NCBI RefSeq assembly: GCF_902806685.2
Contig: NC_048553.1
Span: forward strand, 8,291,099-8,355,098
Length of the DNA: 64,000 bases
Direction of reading: 5' to 3'
From: Maniola hyperantus
Lineage: Eukaryota; Arthropoda; Insecta; Lepidoptera; Nymphalidae
A program made the translations under genes and the position numbers. Under the pieces are notes generated by a model, which saw only the letters and a program-made list of their open reading frames with translations, was not told the origin of the DNA and ran no database searches. Below, piece after piece: positions 32,323 to 43,117 of this stretch. Numbering within the stretch: the first letter of the stretch is position 1; each line of letters begins with the position of its first letter.

Positions 32323-32403
32323 GGTAAACCGTACTTACTTTTGAAATGACAGATGACCCATACTTAGAGTTAAAATGGCGCGTGAGGAGTCATTTTGTAC
32401 GGA
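32323..32403. mobile_element. MITE family M2, solo end
   Basis: GTTAAAATGGCGCGTGAGGA, GTCATTTTGTACGG and the internal GAAATGACAGATGACCC match the reverse complement of 10661-10740. Confidence 0.6.
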
Positions 32404-32614
32404 CTGTAAGTACCTACTGTTAAGTTTCACAAAATGCAGATCCTTCAGTTTTCTACGATCATGACGAATTTGTTTAGGGGATCAGATAAAATCGATGATA
32501 ACTAAAATATATTTTCGTATTTAGATATTATTGCTAACAAAAGTTCTGCTTTGATAGGTAATGGGGATTTTAGTCATATTTAGTACACAATTTCTTTGAA
32601 AAACCCGCAAGCTT

Positions 32615-32775
32615 ATAGTACGCGACAGGTCGAAATGGCAATCCGGAGTATGAGGCGGAGGGACGCCAATCACAACCGCTCGTCACCCGCGTCTTCCCGC
32701 ATCAGGTTAGCGTGGGGTTTGTGTGGGTGTGCGGGGTGCCCCATCCATTTGCCGTCTCGACCTGTCGCAAACTAT
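32615..32775. mobile_element. GC-rich palindromic MITE, family M3 copy 2
   Basis: TATAGTACGCGACAGGTCGA and GTCTCGACCTGTCGCAAACT ends, with GGAGTATGAGGCGGAGGGAC inside. Overlapping frames of 67-71 codons on both strands reflect GC content only. Confidence 0.75.
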
Positions 32776-33064
32776 ACCTACATACCTACTTGTAAATAAA
32801 GCTCCGTTAATTGAACTCGTAAACCGTAATCTTACCTCACCAGTTCCCTGTTTTGCTCTCAATTCAGTTTTTGTGCTAATGCGAAGTATAATAATTTCAA
32901 CAAAGGTCCGCAGCACACATAAAGTTACCTTCGCATAAATTGTCGTAACCGGTCTCGGGGTGTTTGTCGTTTATTGAGGGATTGTGTGCCACGTCATGGA
33001 GTAACCTGTGGTCCAAGTTATACAAGATAGCGGTGTATTTACTTTAATCTTTAAACCATATAAT

Positions 33065-33225
33065 GGGGCCGATTCTCTACAACACAATCTCTAAGCTAAA
33101 CTAAAATGACACGTCTAAATCTATTGCTATCCCTGTCATAATATTGCTTGCGGAAAAGGATAGCACTAGATTGAGACCTATTAATTTAGTTTAGTTTAGA
33201 GATTGTATAAAAGAGAATCGGCCCC
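33065..33225. mobile_element. MITE family M5 copy 1 (GGGGCCGATTCTCT ends)
   Basis: Perfect outer inverted repeat of 14 bp, then ACAATCTCTAA(A/G)CTAAACT on both sides. Total 161 bp. A partial second copy is at 45440-45520. Confidence 0.8.
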
Positions 33226-33502
33226 ATTTGTCTATTAAGACTATCGTCTAGTGACAAAACGCGACGCGAGTAGGTATTTCCAAAAATACTATCTGTTTCT
33301 CGCCGCTTCGCTGCCTTCTCCTAGTGAAAGATAGAGAGAGTTGCAAGTGCAGTTCATTATATCTACAACATTTCTAAAAATTATGACAATTGAACTAAGT
33401 ACATATTTATGAAGAGAAAAACGTTATCGCTTTTTGTATATTGAATATTTACAACTAGACGATCCTTTAAACGGGTGAAATTTATAATCAATCTTTTCGT
33501 CT

Positions 33503-33730
33503 GGTGGGAGGCTTCGGCCGTGGCTAGTTACCACCCTACCAGCAAAATCGTGCCGCCAAGTGATTAAGCGTTCCAGTGCGATGCCGTGTAGAAAGAAAAG
33601 GGGTGTGGGTTTAATAAAAACTGCCATACCCCTTCCAAGTTAGCCCGCTTCCATCTTAAACTGCATCATCACTTACCACCAGGTGATATTGCAGTCAAGG
33701 GTTAACTTGTATCTGAATAAATAAATAAAC
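33503..33730 (+). mobile_element. lepidopteran SINE (TTACCACCCTACC type)
   Basis: GGTGGGAGGCTTCGGCCGTG, GGCTAGTTACCACCCTACCA, GCCGTGTAGAAAGAAAAGGG, AGTTAGCCCGCTTCCATCTT and CAAGGGTTAACTTGTATCTG, ending in an (AATA)n tail at 33714-33730. Recognised by style. A fragment is at 42580-42640. The 67-codon minus frame is repeat DNA. Confidence 0.7.
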
Positions 33731-34028
33731 AAATATCTGTAATCTGTTGATAAATTGCTTATGGTTGAAATTAATAATGTCAATCTATCTGTAATCTGTC
33801 GGTAAGTTACTTGTTATAGTGTCAAAAAGATCATAAAGTTTTTGTCAAATAACAACGTTGCTAAGTTTCTTACATATCGACAAATTGCGGATATGATTGA
33901 TTAGTAATTTATATTAATTTCAACGGTTAGCAAAGTTGTTATTTTTACTAATGAGAGTAGGTACAAGAATGCTTTTAAAATACTTTTGTTTAACACCATC
34001 TGATAATGGTCGGCACTTGTAAAAATAG

Positions 34029-34187
34029 GTGATGATTGTGACTTCGTCTGCGTGGATTTAGGATTTGCGTTCCTGTGGGAACTCTATAATTCTCTAGAAT
34101 AAAAGTATTCTTAATAGTAGTCTTTGTCCATTTTCCGGGTACAAGCTACCTCTATACCAAATTTTATCAATACCAAGACAGACATCT
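34029..34187 (-). mobile_element. Helitron-like family A, degraded
   Basis: GATGATTGTGACTTCGTCTGC, GTGGATTTAGGATTTGCG, TCCGGGTACAAGCTACCTCT and AAGACAGACATC. Confidence 0.5.
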
Positions 34188-34440
34188 ATTTATTTATAAA
34201 CAAGTCGTTATCAAAAAATTTAAAACACGACTACCCTGCCAAAAAACGTACGACGAATTAAAAAGTAATTTTTTTCACATTTTGAAAATAGCCACCATAT
34301 TGAATTTGGTTTAAAAAAATTATAGCTAGTGTCACTCGGGATGATGTAAGCATTCTAGATAACGATACCCTAAACATCCAAATCTGTTTAGGAATTTAGA
34401 AGTTATGGTGCCATAAAGAAACTCATATATATGTGTAATT
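34188..34440. other. AT-rich stretch, possible dispersed repeat
   Basis: AAAATAGCCACCATATTGAAT, TTATAGCTAGTGTCACTCGG and AAGTTATGGTGCCATAAAGA resemble a dispersed lepidopteran repeat, but there is no second copy in the window. No gene. Confidence 0.3.
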
Positions 34441-34777
34441 CCTGAAAACAATACTCTCAATCAGTCAATTTGGGCAATGGCGTACAAAATATTTTAATTT
34501 TAAACACTGCTGAAAAAATGTCTTCTTAAAGCTTATAACTTGGACCAAATTAGCAGCATTTGGTGAAGTCAAGCTCATCAAAACATTGAGATCGCAGAAT
34601 GAATTTTTCACTAACTTTTCTGCGTAATAAGCTGACATTTTATGAGTTTCCCACATAATAGGTATACATGCGTAAGTAGGCTTTTTATAACAATAATAAT
34701 TATTGGAGTTTTTTTTACTGTAAGTATATAATATCAAATTGAAGATAGTATTTTTTTAATAAAAATCATATTAGGTA

Positions 34778-34989
34778 CTAGCTTATGCTCGCTACTTCGT
34801 CCGCGTGGACTACACAAATTTCAAACCCCTATTTCACCCCCTTAGGAGTTGAATTTCCAAAAATCCTTTCTTAGCGGATGCCTACGTCATAATAGCTATC
34901 TGCATGCCAAATTTCAGTTCGATCCGTCCGGTAGTTTGATAGATCAGTCAGTCAGTCAGTCAGTCAGCTTTTCCTTTTATATATTTAGA
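34778..34989 (-). mobile_element. Lep1-type Helitron
   Basis: CTAGCTTATGCTCGCTACTTC, CCCCTATTTCACCCCCTTAG, TCTTAGCGGATGCCTACGTC and CTTTTCCTTTTATATATTTAGA. Complete, with a small deletion before the (CAGT)n run. Confidence 0.8.
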
Positions 34990-37246
34990 TAATGAAAAAA
35001 TATATAACAATATATGTACCAAATTTTTTTAATTAGATATATTACATATTTTTTAGGGAATTTTGCGTGACATACGTAAGTAATGGCCAAGGAAAAACCA
35101 TGTCACTCTTCAAGGCTATGGTGCCGTTTTCATGATAGGTATTCAAAGATGCTGTGTCCTGATGATCACAAAAGCATGTGATAAATAAGAGAGAGTGGGT
35201 AGTTACATTGTTCATTTATCTCCCCAATTGGGTCTTACAGTAGTTTTTCAAGACTTTTCTAACTTTTTTTGTAAGTTTCATATCCCTGTGCAATTTAAAT
35301 TAATTTCAAATCACATTCTAGTTGAATAGAGTTTAAATTCGAGTGTTTTAACGTTCTTATTTTATAAAAGTTCGCTCAGGATTTACAATCCGGGTACTTC
35401 AGCGTGCCCGAGAGGGCCATAAATAACCGGGTCCGTGGTACTCCGTACGGAGGGCGAAATATAAAAATTTTTTAATGGAAAATAAGCTTTATGCTTAAGA
35501 ACATTAGGCCATGTAATTTAAGATACCCTGTACCCCTTCTCCCTCCTACCTACCGCAAGCGGCTAAGGCTAACCCGTAGGGAAGATGAAAGAACACCCCA
35601 ATATATCTTTTTCCAAGTGTGGATGGTTTGAGAATTTTAATTTTGCGAGTGAAAAGGTTCAAGGGGTACTTAATTTTACGTATTTTTACAAATGCCGCCC
35701 GATATCACATTCGTTGTGTTAAACAAAAGGGTTTAAAAAGGGCTCTCCTTTTTGACTATTTTTGGTTATTTTTTTCTCAAAAATTTTCCTGTACCTAAGT
35801 ACAATAAATTATAAACGAGTAGGTATACACTAGTCTTTAGCTTTCTAGTCTATAGTTTTGGTTCTATAAAGATCCCTAAAACCTGATGAAACCCTAGACC
35901 TGAAAGAAGCTTCTTGAATAGTAGATTATTCAACATGGAGGTAATGTAGTAGGTACCTAGATTATTAAACATGAGATCTTACGTCACGGGCGCCGGGATA
36001 AATCCCAAGCGTAACGCCTTCGTAAGACCGTACTCTACAACTCTACTCTAAAATCCTTATTTTAGAGTAACTCTCGAACGTAGCGAGGGTGTTACATCTA
36101 AAATCCGGAGTAAAGCGCGGGGTTTAGGGGTGCCTAAGATTAGACAGTATTACTCCCAAGTTCAATACTCTACTTTTTACACCTCGCAAAACAATATACC
36201 TACTTAATCAAAATCTTCGTATGCCTAAATAGGTACCTACCTATCTGTCTTTAGAAGTTTAAGTATAGGAGGAAATCGTTTATTATACTTTAGGCATTCA
36301 TAGTTTTCGGAGTTAAATTACTGCTGCTATTTTCGCCACTCGACATTTTTTATTTTAAATTAAATAAATAATCAATTTCAACAAGTACCACCACAATGCA
36401 ACGTTTTGGAGATAGTTTTGGTCTCAGTCACCATAGCCTCATAGATTATTGAAAACTTCCTCGCCACGCCATAGAGGGACGCCATCATACGTCGAAGCGA
36501 GACAGCAGTAGCAGCTTGAACTAAAAACTACTTGTAAGGAACAGAATTTGCTTCGGGTGTGGGATGTTCTATATGCAAACTACTTATCCGGCAGATCTCT
36601 GCCGAGGTCTTCAATTTCTTCGATTTATGTCGATGCGTCTTATGCGCCATAATCTTGTTTCTGACGTCACAGGCATTTTCAGCCTTGAAAATGCATTTCA
36701 TAGGCTTCTTGGGCTGTAAGTTTTCGTGACCACCAGACGTCAAACGAAATTTGAAACAAAATATACAAGCTACACGACTACCTACTACCTAACAAACATT
36801 TGAACAAAATAAAAAAACTTTTGAACGAGTTCAGTTTACTTTACCCAGACCTCTCATATTTCGTCAACACCACAGCCCGTAATTAATTGCCCCAAGGAAT
36901 TCCCCCTTAACGACTGGGTCCTTTTTTCCCCTAAACCAGTTTTTTATTTCTTCGAAAACCGAGCCTGGGTTTGAAATTGAGGGACACTCACTTATCTTAA
37001 TAAGTATATGTGCTTAATTATTTTAAATGGAAAGGAAACCGACCATCTCTCGTACAATGTTGGGCCCAGAAATTAATGAAGCGTTACAAGTCCCAAATTA
37101 ATGTGATTTGTTAGATAAAAAAATCTCCTTTAGACTGCTTTAGTACTTATAAATTTGAGTGAAAATTGTATAATAAAAATATATGGGCTCAAATCCATGG
37201 TTAGGTTGTGTAATTTGAACAATATTTTTACAATTAATACAATATT
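34990..37246. other. gene-free, mostly repeat-free stretch
   Basis: No gene recognised. 35340-35720 has balanced composition (CGGGTACTTCAGCGTGCCCG, GTCCGTGGTACTCCGTACGG) and could be conserved DNA. TACTCTAAAA(TCCTTA)TTTTAGAGTA near 36050-36075 is a short perfect hairpin. A 71-codon minus frame at 36528-36743 has no family resemblance. Confidence 0.35.
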
Positions 37247-37417
37247 AGAGCCTCAATAGCTCAACCGGTATAGGAGTGGACTGAAAACCGAAAGGTCGAC
37301 GGTTCAAATCCCGCCCGTTGCACTATTGTCGTACCTACTCCTAGCAAAAGCCTGACGCTTAATTGGAGAGGAAAGGGGAATATTAGTCATTTAATATGGC
37401 AAAAAAAAAAAAAAAAA
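37247..37417 (+). mobile_element. tRNA-Phe-like SINE with poly(A) tail
   Basis: The head GCCTCAATAGCTCAACCGGT (A box) and GGTCGACGGTTCAAATCCCG (B box) folds like a tRNA, with anticodon-loop-like ACTGAAAACC (GAA). The body is CACTATTGTCGTACCTACTC, AAGCCTGACGCTTAATTGGA and GGAATATTAGTCATTTAA, and it ends in A17 at 37401-37417. The long body and the tail show a SINE, not a tRNA gene. Its A-tail is intact, so it is fairly young. Confidence 0.8.
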
Positions 37418-38818
37418 TCGAAGTGATAATAACTAGACTAATAGTTACTACTAGTAGATAATTTCGGGATGGTATATATATATAAAAACTATAAAAGCCT
37501 TCGGCGATAATCCATCAGTGAAAGAATTTTCAGAATTGGATCATTAATTCTAGGGATTAGTCCCTACTACAAACTAATACCTAAATTAACAATAATATAT
37601 GTTTAGTGCAAAATTAAAAAGTTGGTATATATAATGGTTGGTTGGTTGGATCTAAGTATATAAAGTAGGTAATTACCTACATTGAATTTCCACGCCCGCC
37701 TCAGGGTGCCTGGGCAAATAAGACCCTTTTTATTCAGTCTACGCCAGCAACATATTTTAATGAAGTAGGCTGTCGTGCCTACTTCAGATAAATTAACATA
37801 ATTATGCCTTTGTCACTTGTCTTTGTGTAAATCGTTTGTAGCAATGTTCGCAATAGAATTAAAGATTTTTCAAGTTTCTAGACCCAGCGGTGTGTGCGGT
37901 ATAATATTTCAGTCCGTTATCCTTATTTATCCTTATAAATGTATAGAGTGAGAGAAGAATATTTTCCAGTTTTATATCCAGACGTATTGTCTTTGATAGC
38001 TTTCAATTTGAATGTAATCTCCATACATTAGGCCGGTGTGATTGGCGATCACAATCGACTAATTAGATTCCCGCCCCTTCTGATTTAACGTTGTTAAGAC
38101 GACATTTATCGCTCCCGACAGAGTTTGGATTTATGCGCAAGTGTTGTAGGTAGGCTTTAGGATTTGTACCTATTTTACAAGCTAAAAGTGGATTTTTAGG
38201 GGGTCTCGTATACGACCCCCGTATGGCGTATTAGAATTAAATACGAGCAAGTATTAGGTATATAAGTACTTATCTGGCTGGGGCAATAAGAGACATATTC
38301 AAAAATGAGATGGATATGGGATATAATGATATGACTTTTGATTTGAATTGAATACAATTGAAAGAATTGGGGCTTTTTCCCTATTTGAATATTTCCTTAT
38401 TCCCTAAATGAGAACCAGAAATTTATTTAGTCGGGTTTTTAAGATTTACCTGGATATAAGTAATACATATTATGAGTACGAATAATACCGGGCACCATAT
38501 CATTGTTAATATACTATACATAGGTAATGATATAATGCTTTAATCTCAATCTAGAGAAGAAAACAGAATCTCCATTTTATACTGAAATGGCAAGTGCTGG
38601 AGATTGGAAAAGTGGATGATATAAATCATATTCTTCTTCATTCTACTTTTGCTCCTGTTTATAAACGTAGGAGACAATATCGACACCACATTTTAGGTCA
38701 CTGCTACTAGCGAGATGAACACAATTTTCTGAAGTAAAGTTCACGCAAAAAATTTAAGAACAGTAATATAAAGAAGGTAAGTATTTAACATTTTTAAGGG
38801 TATTCTGACATCGTAAAG
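37418..38818. other. gene-free stretch
   Basis: No gene and no clear dispersed repeat. Mostly AT-rich; 37680-37740 and 38030-38140 have more balanced composition. Confidence 0.35.
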
Positions 38819-39505
38819 CATTTGTGTAGGTGTGATTTGGAGCACGAGGCGTGGAAGTAGCGCGGTGGAAGTTGGGCAGCGGCCGGGCGGGTCTTGCGGC
38901 TCGCTTCGTAATGAGTTGGAGGCCGCGTGGAGCAGATCGCTTACAGATGTGACAGTGGGCATCAATGTGAGAAGAATTACATGCTGGTGTGAAGTATGGC
39001 CATTCATGTAGGAGTGACTGGTAGCGCGAGATGTGGAAGTGGCGCGGTGGAAGGTGGGCAGCGGCCGGGCGGGTCTTGCGGCTCGCTTCGTAATGAGTTG
39101 GAGGCCGCGCGGAGCAGATCGCTTGCAGATGTGACAGTAGGCATTAATATAAGAAGAACTACATGTTGGTGTGAAGTATGGCCATTCATGTAGGTGTGAC
39201 TGGTAGCGCGAGATGTGGAAGCAGCGCGGTGGAAGTTGGGGAGCAGCCGGGCGGGTCTTGCGGCTCGCTTCGTAATGAGTTGGAAGCCGCGCGGAGCAGA
39301 TCGCTTACAGATGTGACAGTAGTGACAATAGGCATTAATGTCAGAAAAACTACCTGTTGGTGTAAAGTATGACCATTCATGTAGGTGTGGGTTGTGACTG
39401 GTAGCACGAGATGTAGAAGTAGCGCGGTGGAAGTTGGGCAGCGGCCGGGCGGGTCTTGCGACTCGCTTCGTAATGAGTTGGAGGCCACGCGGAGCAGACA
39501 ACTTA
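38819..39505. repeat. GC-rich tandem array, four units of ~182 bp
   Basis: The word CGCGGTGGAA recurs at 38861, 39043, 39225 and 39423, giving periods of 182, 182 and 198 bp. Each unit carries CGGCCGGGCGGGTCTTGCGG and CGCTTCGTAATGAGTTGGAG, then CAGATCGCTTACAGATGTGA and GGCCATTCATGTAGGTGTGA. The last unit is truncated after GCGGAGCAGA. The unit length is not a multiple of three. Yet long frames persist on the minus strand (39004-39522, 172 codons; 39186-39566, 126 codons) with a repeated NSLRSEPQDPPGR-type segment. I see no start, splice or family evidence and treat it as a minisatellite. Confidence 0.85.
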
Positions 39506-39625
39506 AGGCAAATAACATCCATTTACCTACTACATGGTGTTGTGTAGACAGTCCTCCGAATTTCATTGTAGGTAACAGTGTACATTGAGATAAACCTTCC
39601 GATTATAATCTTTTTCTAAAAGATC

Positions 39626-39735
39626 CTTCAAAAAGGAAATCTTTTCTGTTTTGCAGTTTTTTCATACCTACGGTATGAAAAAACTGCAACCTTACCAAAA
39701 TCAATTAATATAAGGAAATGGTATCCTTTTTGAAG
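39626..39735. repeat. nested inverted repeats with perfect 18-bp hairpin
   Basis: TTGCAGTTTTTTCATACC (39651-39668) and its exact complement (39672-39689) enclose a 3-base loop. Outside them CTTCAAAAAGGA (39626-39637) is inverted at 39724-39735. A small foldback element is the simplest reading. Confidence 0.75.
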
Positions 39736-40487
39736 AGACACTTTTGAACGGAGAAATTCAGTAGGAACGTTAAGTAATTTCTACTTATTACATAGTAAAT
39801 AGCAAAAATGTTTCAAGTTCGTACTTACATAGTATCCGCTCTGTGAATTTGTTCATCTATGCGCCAAGTTAAATTTTGGGTTCGCTCTCGAGACTACTGA
39901 TATTTATCTGGCCGCGGTCCGACTTTTTTAATATAAATGTTCTTTGTTCCTGACGGGAGAAAGTTTTAATGAAAATTCAAATAAGGACAACTTTTTAACC
40001 TTTTGCTTTTTTGTGTTTTTGGAGAGGAATTGTTTTTTTTGTTATTCCAAGGACCTAAGGGTTAAGTCCTTTGGGACCTCTGTTATAGCCTCTGTTTTAC
40101 ATAACATTTATTTATTTAGCTTCAATTATGTAAAATTTGAGTAAAAAATGTCTAATTTACTTAATCTGGTCCACAGAGTTTTTAAAAATTTTCTTTGTTT
40201 TATTTATGCTAAGTAAGTATTATTTCGATGCGATAAAATAGTGTCGTACCTACTTTAGTGAAACCAGGTTCAGGTTTTTTTACTTTAATGATTGGTGATT
40301 TTTTTCCATAAATGAGAATAATTGGTACCTAACTTAGTGCTAACACTCACCTAATTGGACCCAGTTATATGCCAAAATGTAGCAAACAAACTAAATTAAA
40401 CTAATAGGTACCTAATGTTCTTTGCTTTAGAGCTCTGACTAAATGAAGTTATCATATACCTACATATCTTTTAACTGGGAATACCAA
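39736..40487. other. gene-free AT-rich stretch
   Basis: No repeat or gene recognised. A 66-codon frame at 39944 is Phe/Asn-rich and not convincing. Confidence 0.35.
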
Positions 40488-40681
40488 AATGCAAAAGCGT
40501 GTTTGTCTGTTTACTAGCTTTTCGCGGCCCGTCTGTTTAACTGATTTTTTAGAAATGTAATATACCTAAAGATAGCTCACACCCCGGAGACGGAATTCGG
40601 CTACTTTAAAATCAAAGCGTTTCCACGGGATATTTAAGAACTTATGTAGGTACGCGGGAGAAGTAGAGGGCATCATTTAGT
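40488..40681 (+). mobile_element. Helitron-like family A, degraded
   Basis: AATGCAAAAGCGTGTTTGTC, CTAGCTTTTCGCGGCCCGTC, CACGGGATATTTAAGAACTT and GGGCATCATTTAGT (CTAG mutated to TTAG). Confidence 0.55.
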
Positions 40682-40752
40682 ATTCTCTTATTTTAAGCTT
40701 TATATTTACGTTGTTTATTTAAGGTACTTATTTCGAAATAAATTTAATATTT

Positions 40753-40917
40753 ACTAGATGTTCCACGTGGCTTCGCCCGCGTGTATATAATATAGCCTAT
40801 GTCTAATAATGTAGCTTTCTATTGGTGAAAGAATTTTCAAAATCGGTTCAGTAGTTCCAGAGATTACCCCCTACAAACAAACTTAACGACATTACCTCTT
40901 TATAATATTAGTATAGA
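40753..40917 (-). mobile_element. Helitron-like family D
   Basis: TACTAGATGTTCCACGTGGCT, CGCCCGCGTGTATATAATAT, TGTAGCTTTCTATTGGTGAA, AATCGGTTCAGTAGTTCCAG, CTCTTTATAATATTAGTATA and GAT. Complete and close to 60673-60852. Confidence 0.65.
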
Positions 40918-41245
40918 TTTATTTATAAAACAGTTTAAGGTATACATCTTGGTTATATTTCTATTGTTTTGGTTTTGGTTTACAATAAAGAATATTTTAC
41001 TTTAGGTACTTACTTTACCTTAAACTTTTACAACCCAATGTCTAAAATGTACAATGTACATACAAACTATGGAATCCACATAATAATATATGTTTAAGCT
41101 TAAATAAGGATCGAAAGTTTTGTGAAATTACCGCTCGCCGCAGCTTCAGAGCTTTGTTTTAGTACAGTCAGCAAGTAGGTAAATTATATCTCTTATAATA
41201 ATAAAAAAAATGGAACATTTCCTAAGTGTGAAAATAAATAATGTA

Positions 41246-41493
41246 TGATCAACCCATCACCAGGCTCACTACAGAGCACGGGTCTCCTCTCAGGGTGAGA
41301 AGGGTTTTGGTCATAGTCTACCACGCTGGCCATGTGCGGATTGGTAGATTTCACACTTTGAGAACATTATGGAAAACTAACTCTCAGGTGTACGGATTTT
41401 GTCACGGTATTTTCCTTTACCGTTAAAGGAAGTGCACCTAGGTTACACCCCCCCTCGAATGGAGGTCGATCTTAACCACTAGGCCATCGCCAC
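41246..41493 (-). mobile_element. tRNA-derived SINE, near complete
   Basis: Plus strand: TGATCAACCCATCACCAGGC, GAGCACGGGTCTCCTCTCAG, GTCTACCACGCTGGCCATGT, GAACATTATGGAAAACTAAC and TTAACCACTAGGCCATCGCC. Same family as 446-684 and 28041-28273. Confidence 0.7.
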
Positions 41494-41696
41494 TATAATA
41501 AAGCAAAAAGTGATTAAGCTTTTGCGCGACATTTTTGTGTCGTCGCTTAGCAACAGCGTTGTAAACTGAATTTGCCACAAGAATTGGGGTCCAAAGTCCT
41601 AGCCATATGTCTAGTGATAGAATAAAGTACCTACTATTACTTGTTCTATGTTTATCTACTATGTTATCATCTCTTTAAACTAACTTTATACTAGAT

Positions 41697-41920
41697 ACTA
41701 GATGATGCCCGCGACTTCGTCCGCGTGGATTTAAGTTTTTAAAAATCCCGCGGGAACTCTTTAATTTTTCGGGATAAAAAGTAGCCTATGTCCTTCCCCG
41801 GGATGCAAGCTATCACTATACCAAATTTCATCATAATCGGTTAAACGGACGAGCCGTGAAAAGCTAGCAGACAGACAGACAGACAGACACACTTTCGTAT
41901 TTATAATATTAAAGTATAGA
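41697..41920 (-). mobile_element. Helitron-like element, family A
   Basis: CTAGATGATGCCCGCGACTTC, GTCCGCGTGGATTTAAG, CCCCGGGATGCAAGCTATCA, TCGGTTAAACGGACGAGCCG and (GACA)n, ending in TTTATAATATTAAAGTATAG. Complete. Confidence 0.7.
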
Positions 41921-42134
41921 TATTTTTTAATATTTTTTGTGGCAACGGTACATAGTATAAGTTGCCTCCACATAAATTACGACCGCCAAAGGACAGCGCC
42001 GTCTAACTTCGCACTTTGCTCATATTTCGCCTAATGGATATATGGGCGGTTTTAACTTCCAACGCAACTCGCTAATTGAGTGCGTTGCGTCTACATTCTA
42101 GACTTTAGTGTTAAATAACATATAACTGTAGATA

Positions 42135-42350
42135 CTAGCTAATCCCAGCGACTTCGTCGCGTGGGACGCACAAACCCAACTCCCTTAGGGGGTTGGATTT
42201 TCCAAAATCCTTTCTTAGCGGATGTCTACGTCATAATAGCATCTATCTGCATGCCAACCGTCCGATCCGTCCAATAGTTTGAGCTGTGCGTTGATAGAAC
42301 AGTCAGTCAGTCAATCAGTCAGTCAGTCAGTCAGCTTTTCATTTTATATA
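42135..42350 (-). mobile_element. Lep1-type Helitron, 5' end clipped
   Basis: CTAGCTAATCCCAGCGACTTC, CTCCCTTAGGGGGTTGGATT, TCTTAGCGGATGTCTACGTC and (CAGT)n. It stops at CATTTTATATA without the TTTAGA end. Confidence 0.7.
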
Positions 42351-42579
42351 ACGAACGATTAATAGAAATAACCAGAAGTTACGAAAAGACAAAGTATTAA
42401 TTTTATTTCTATCGTAGCTGGTTACGCAACATTGGAACCCAATTGACCCGTGTGTACAGTTTTGACGACTTCCCTGACGCAGTGGAGAGCGCCACGGTCT
42501 TATATGGAGGTACCGGAATCCCCGGAAGAGGCAATTTGGGTATAATTAATTAATTTCTGGTATAATTAATTAAGATCTG

Positions 42580-42640
42580 GTTTGGTTACCACCCTACTGG
42601 GAAAGACGAGCTGCTAAGCGGTTTAATGTTCCGGATCAGA
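42580..42640 (+). mobile_element. SINE fragment (TTACCACCCTAC type)
   Basis: TGGTTACCACCCTACTGGGAA, GACGAGCTGCTAAGCGGTTT and AATGTTCCGG are a short relative of 33503-33730. Confidence 0.45.
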
Positions 42641-42669
42641 TAGAAAGGTAGGTAAGCCTTACCATTTAA

Positions 42670-43117
42670 AAATAAACCGGCCAAGTGCGAGTCAGGCTCG
42701 CGCACCGCGGGTTCCATACTACAGTTGTAATTTTTCGACATTTTGCACGATAAATCAAAAACTATGATGCATAAAAATAAATAAAAATCTGTTTTAGAAT
42801 GTATAAGTGAAGCCCTTTCATATGATACCCCACTTGATATAGTTATCTTAATTTGAAAAATTGAAAATACTTATTATTATTTAATGACCACAATTTAATT
42901 TTTATTGTGTGATTTAACCACAAATTCACGGTTTTCAGATTTTTCCCCTTATGTCTGCTATAAGACCTACCTACTTGCCCAATTTCATGATTCTAGGTCA
43001 ACGGGAGGTACCTACCCTCTAGGTTTCTGGACAGACAGACAGAAAGACAAAAAGTGATCCTATAAGGGTTTCGCTTTTAACCGACTTCTTTCTTTTGATG
43101 TACGGAACCCTAAAAAA
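42670..43117 (+). mobile_element. AACCGGCCAAGTGCGAGTC repeat family copy
   Basis: AATAAACCGGCCAAGTGCGAG, GTCAGGCTCGCGCACC, AACTATGATGCATAAAAAT, CACGGTTTTCAGATTTTTCC, GACAGACAGACAG and GTACGGAACCCTAAAAA. Full-length, opposite in orientation to the copies at 24-26 kb. Confidence 0.7.

Noticed and set aside
37247..37322. tRNA-Phe-like gene (GAA anticodon loop, good A and B boxes)
   Set aside because: The acceptor stem does not close well and the sequence continues into a SINE body with a poly(A) tail, so it is a SINE head.
38819..39505. CRISPR-like array
   Set aside because: Repeats are ~182 bp and contiguous without unique spacers, and the genome is eukaryotic.
39004..39522. 172-codon minus-strand frame as a repeat protein gene
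   Set aside because: It lies wholly in a GC-rich tandem array whose unit is not a multiple of three; no start, splice or homology evidence.
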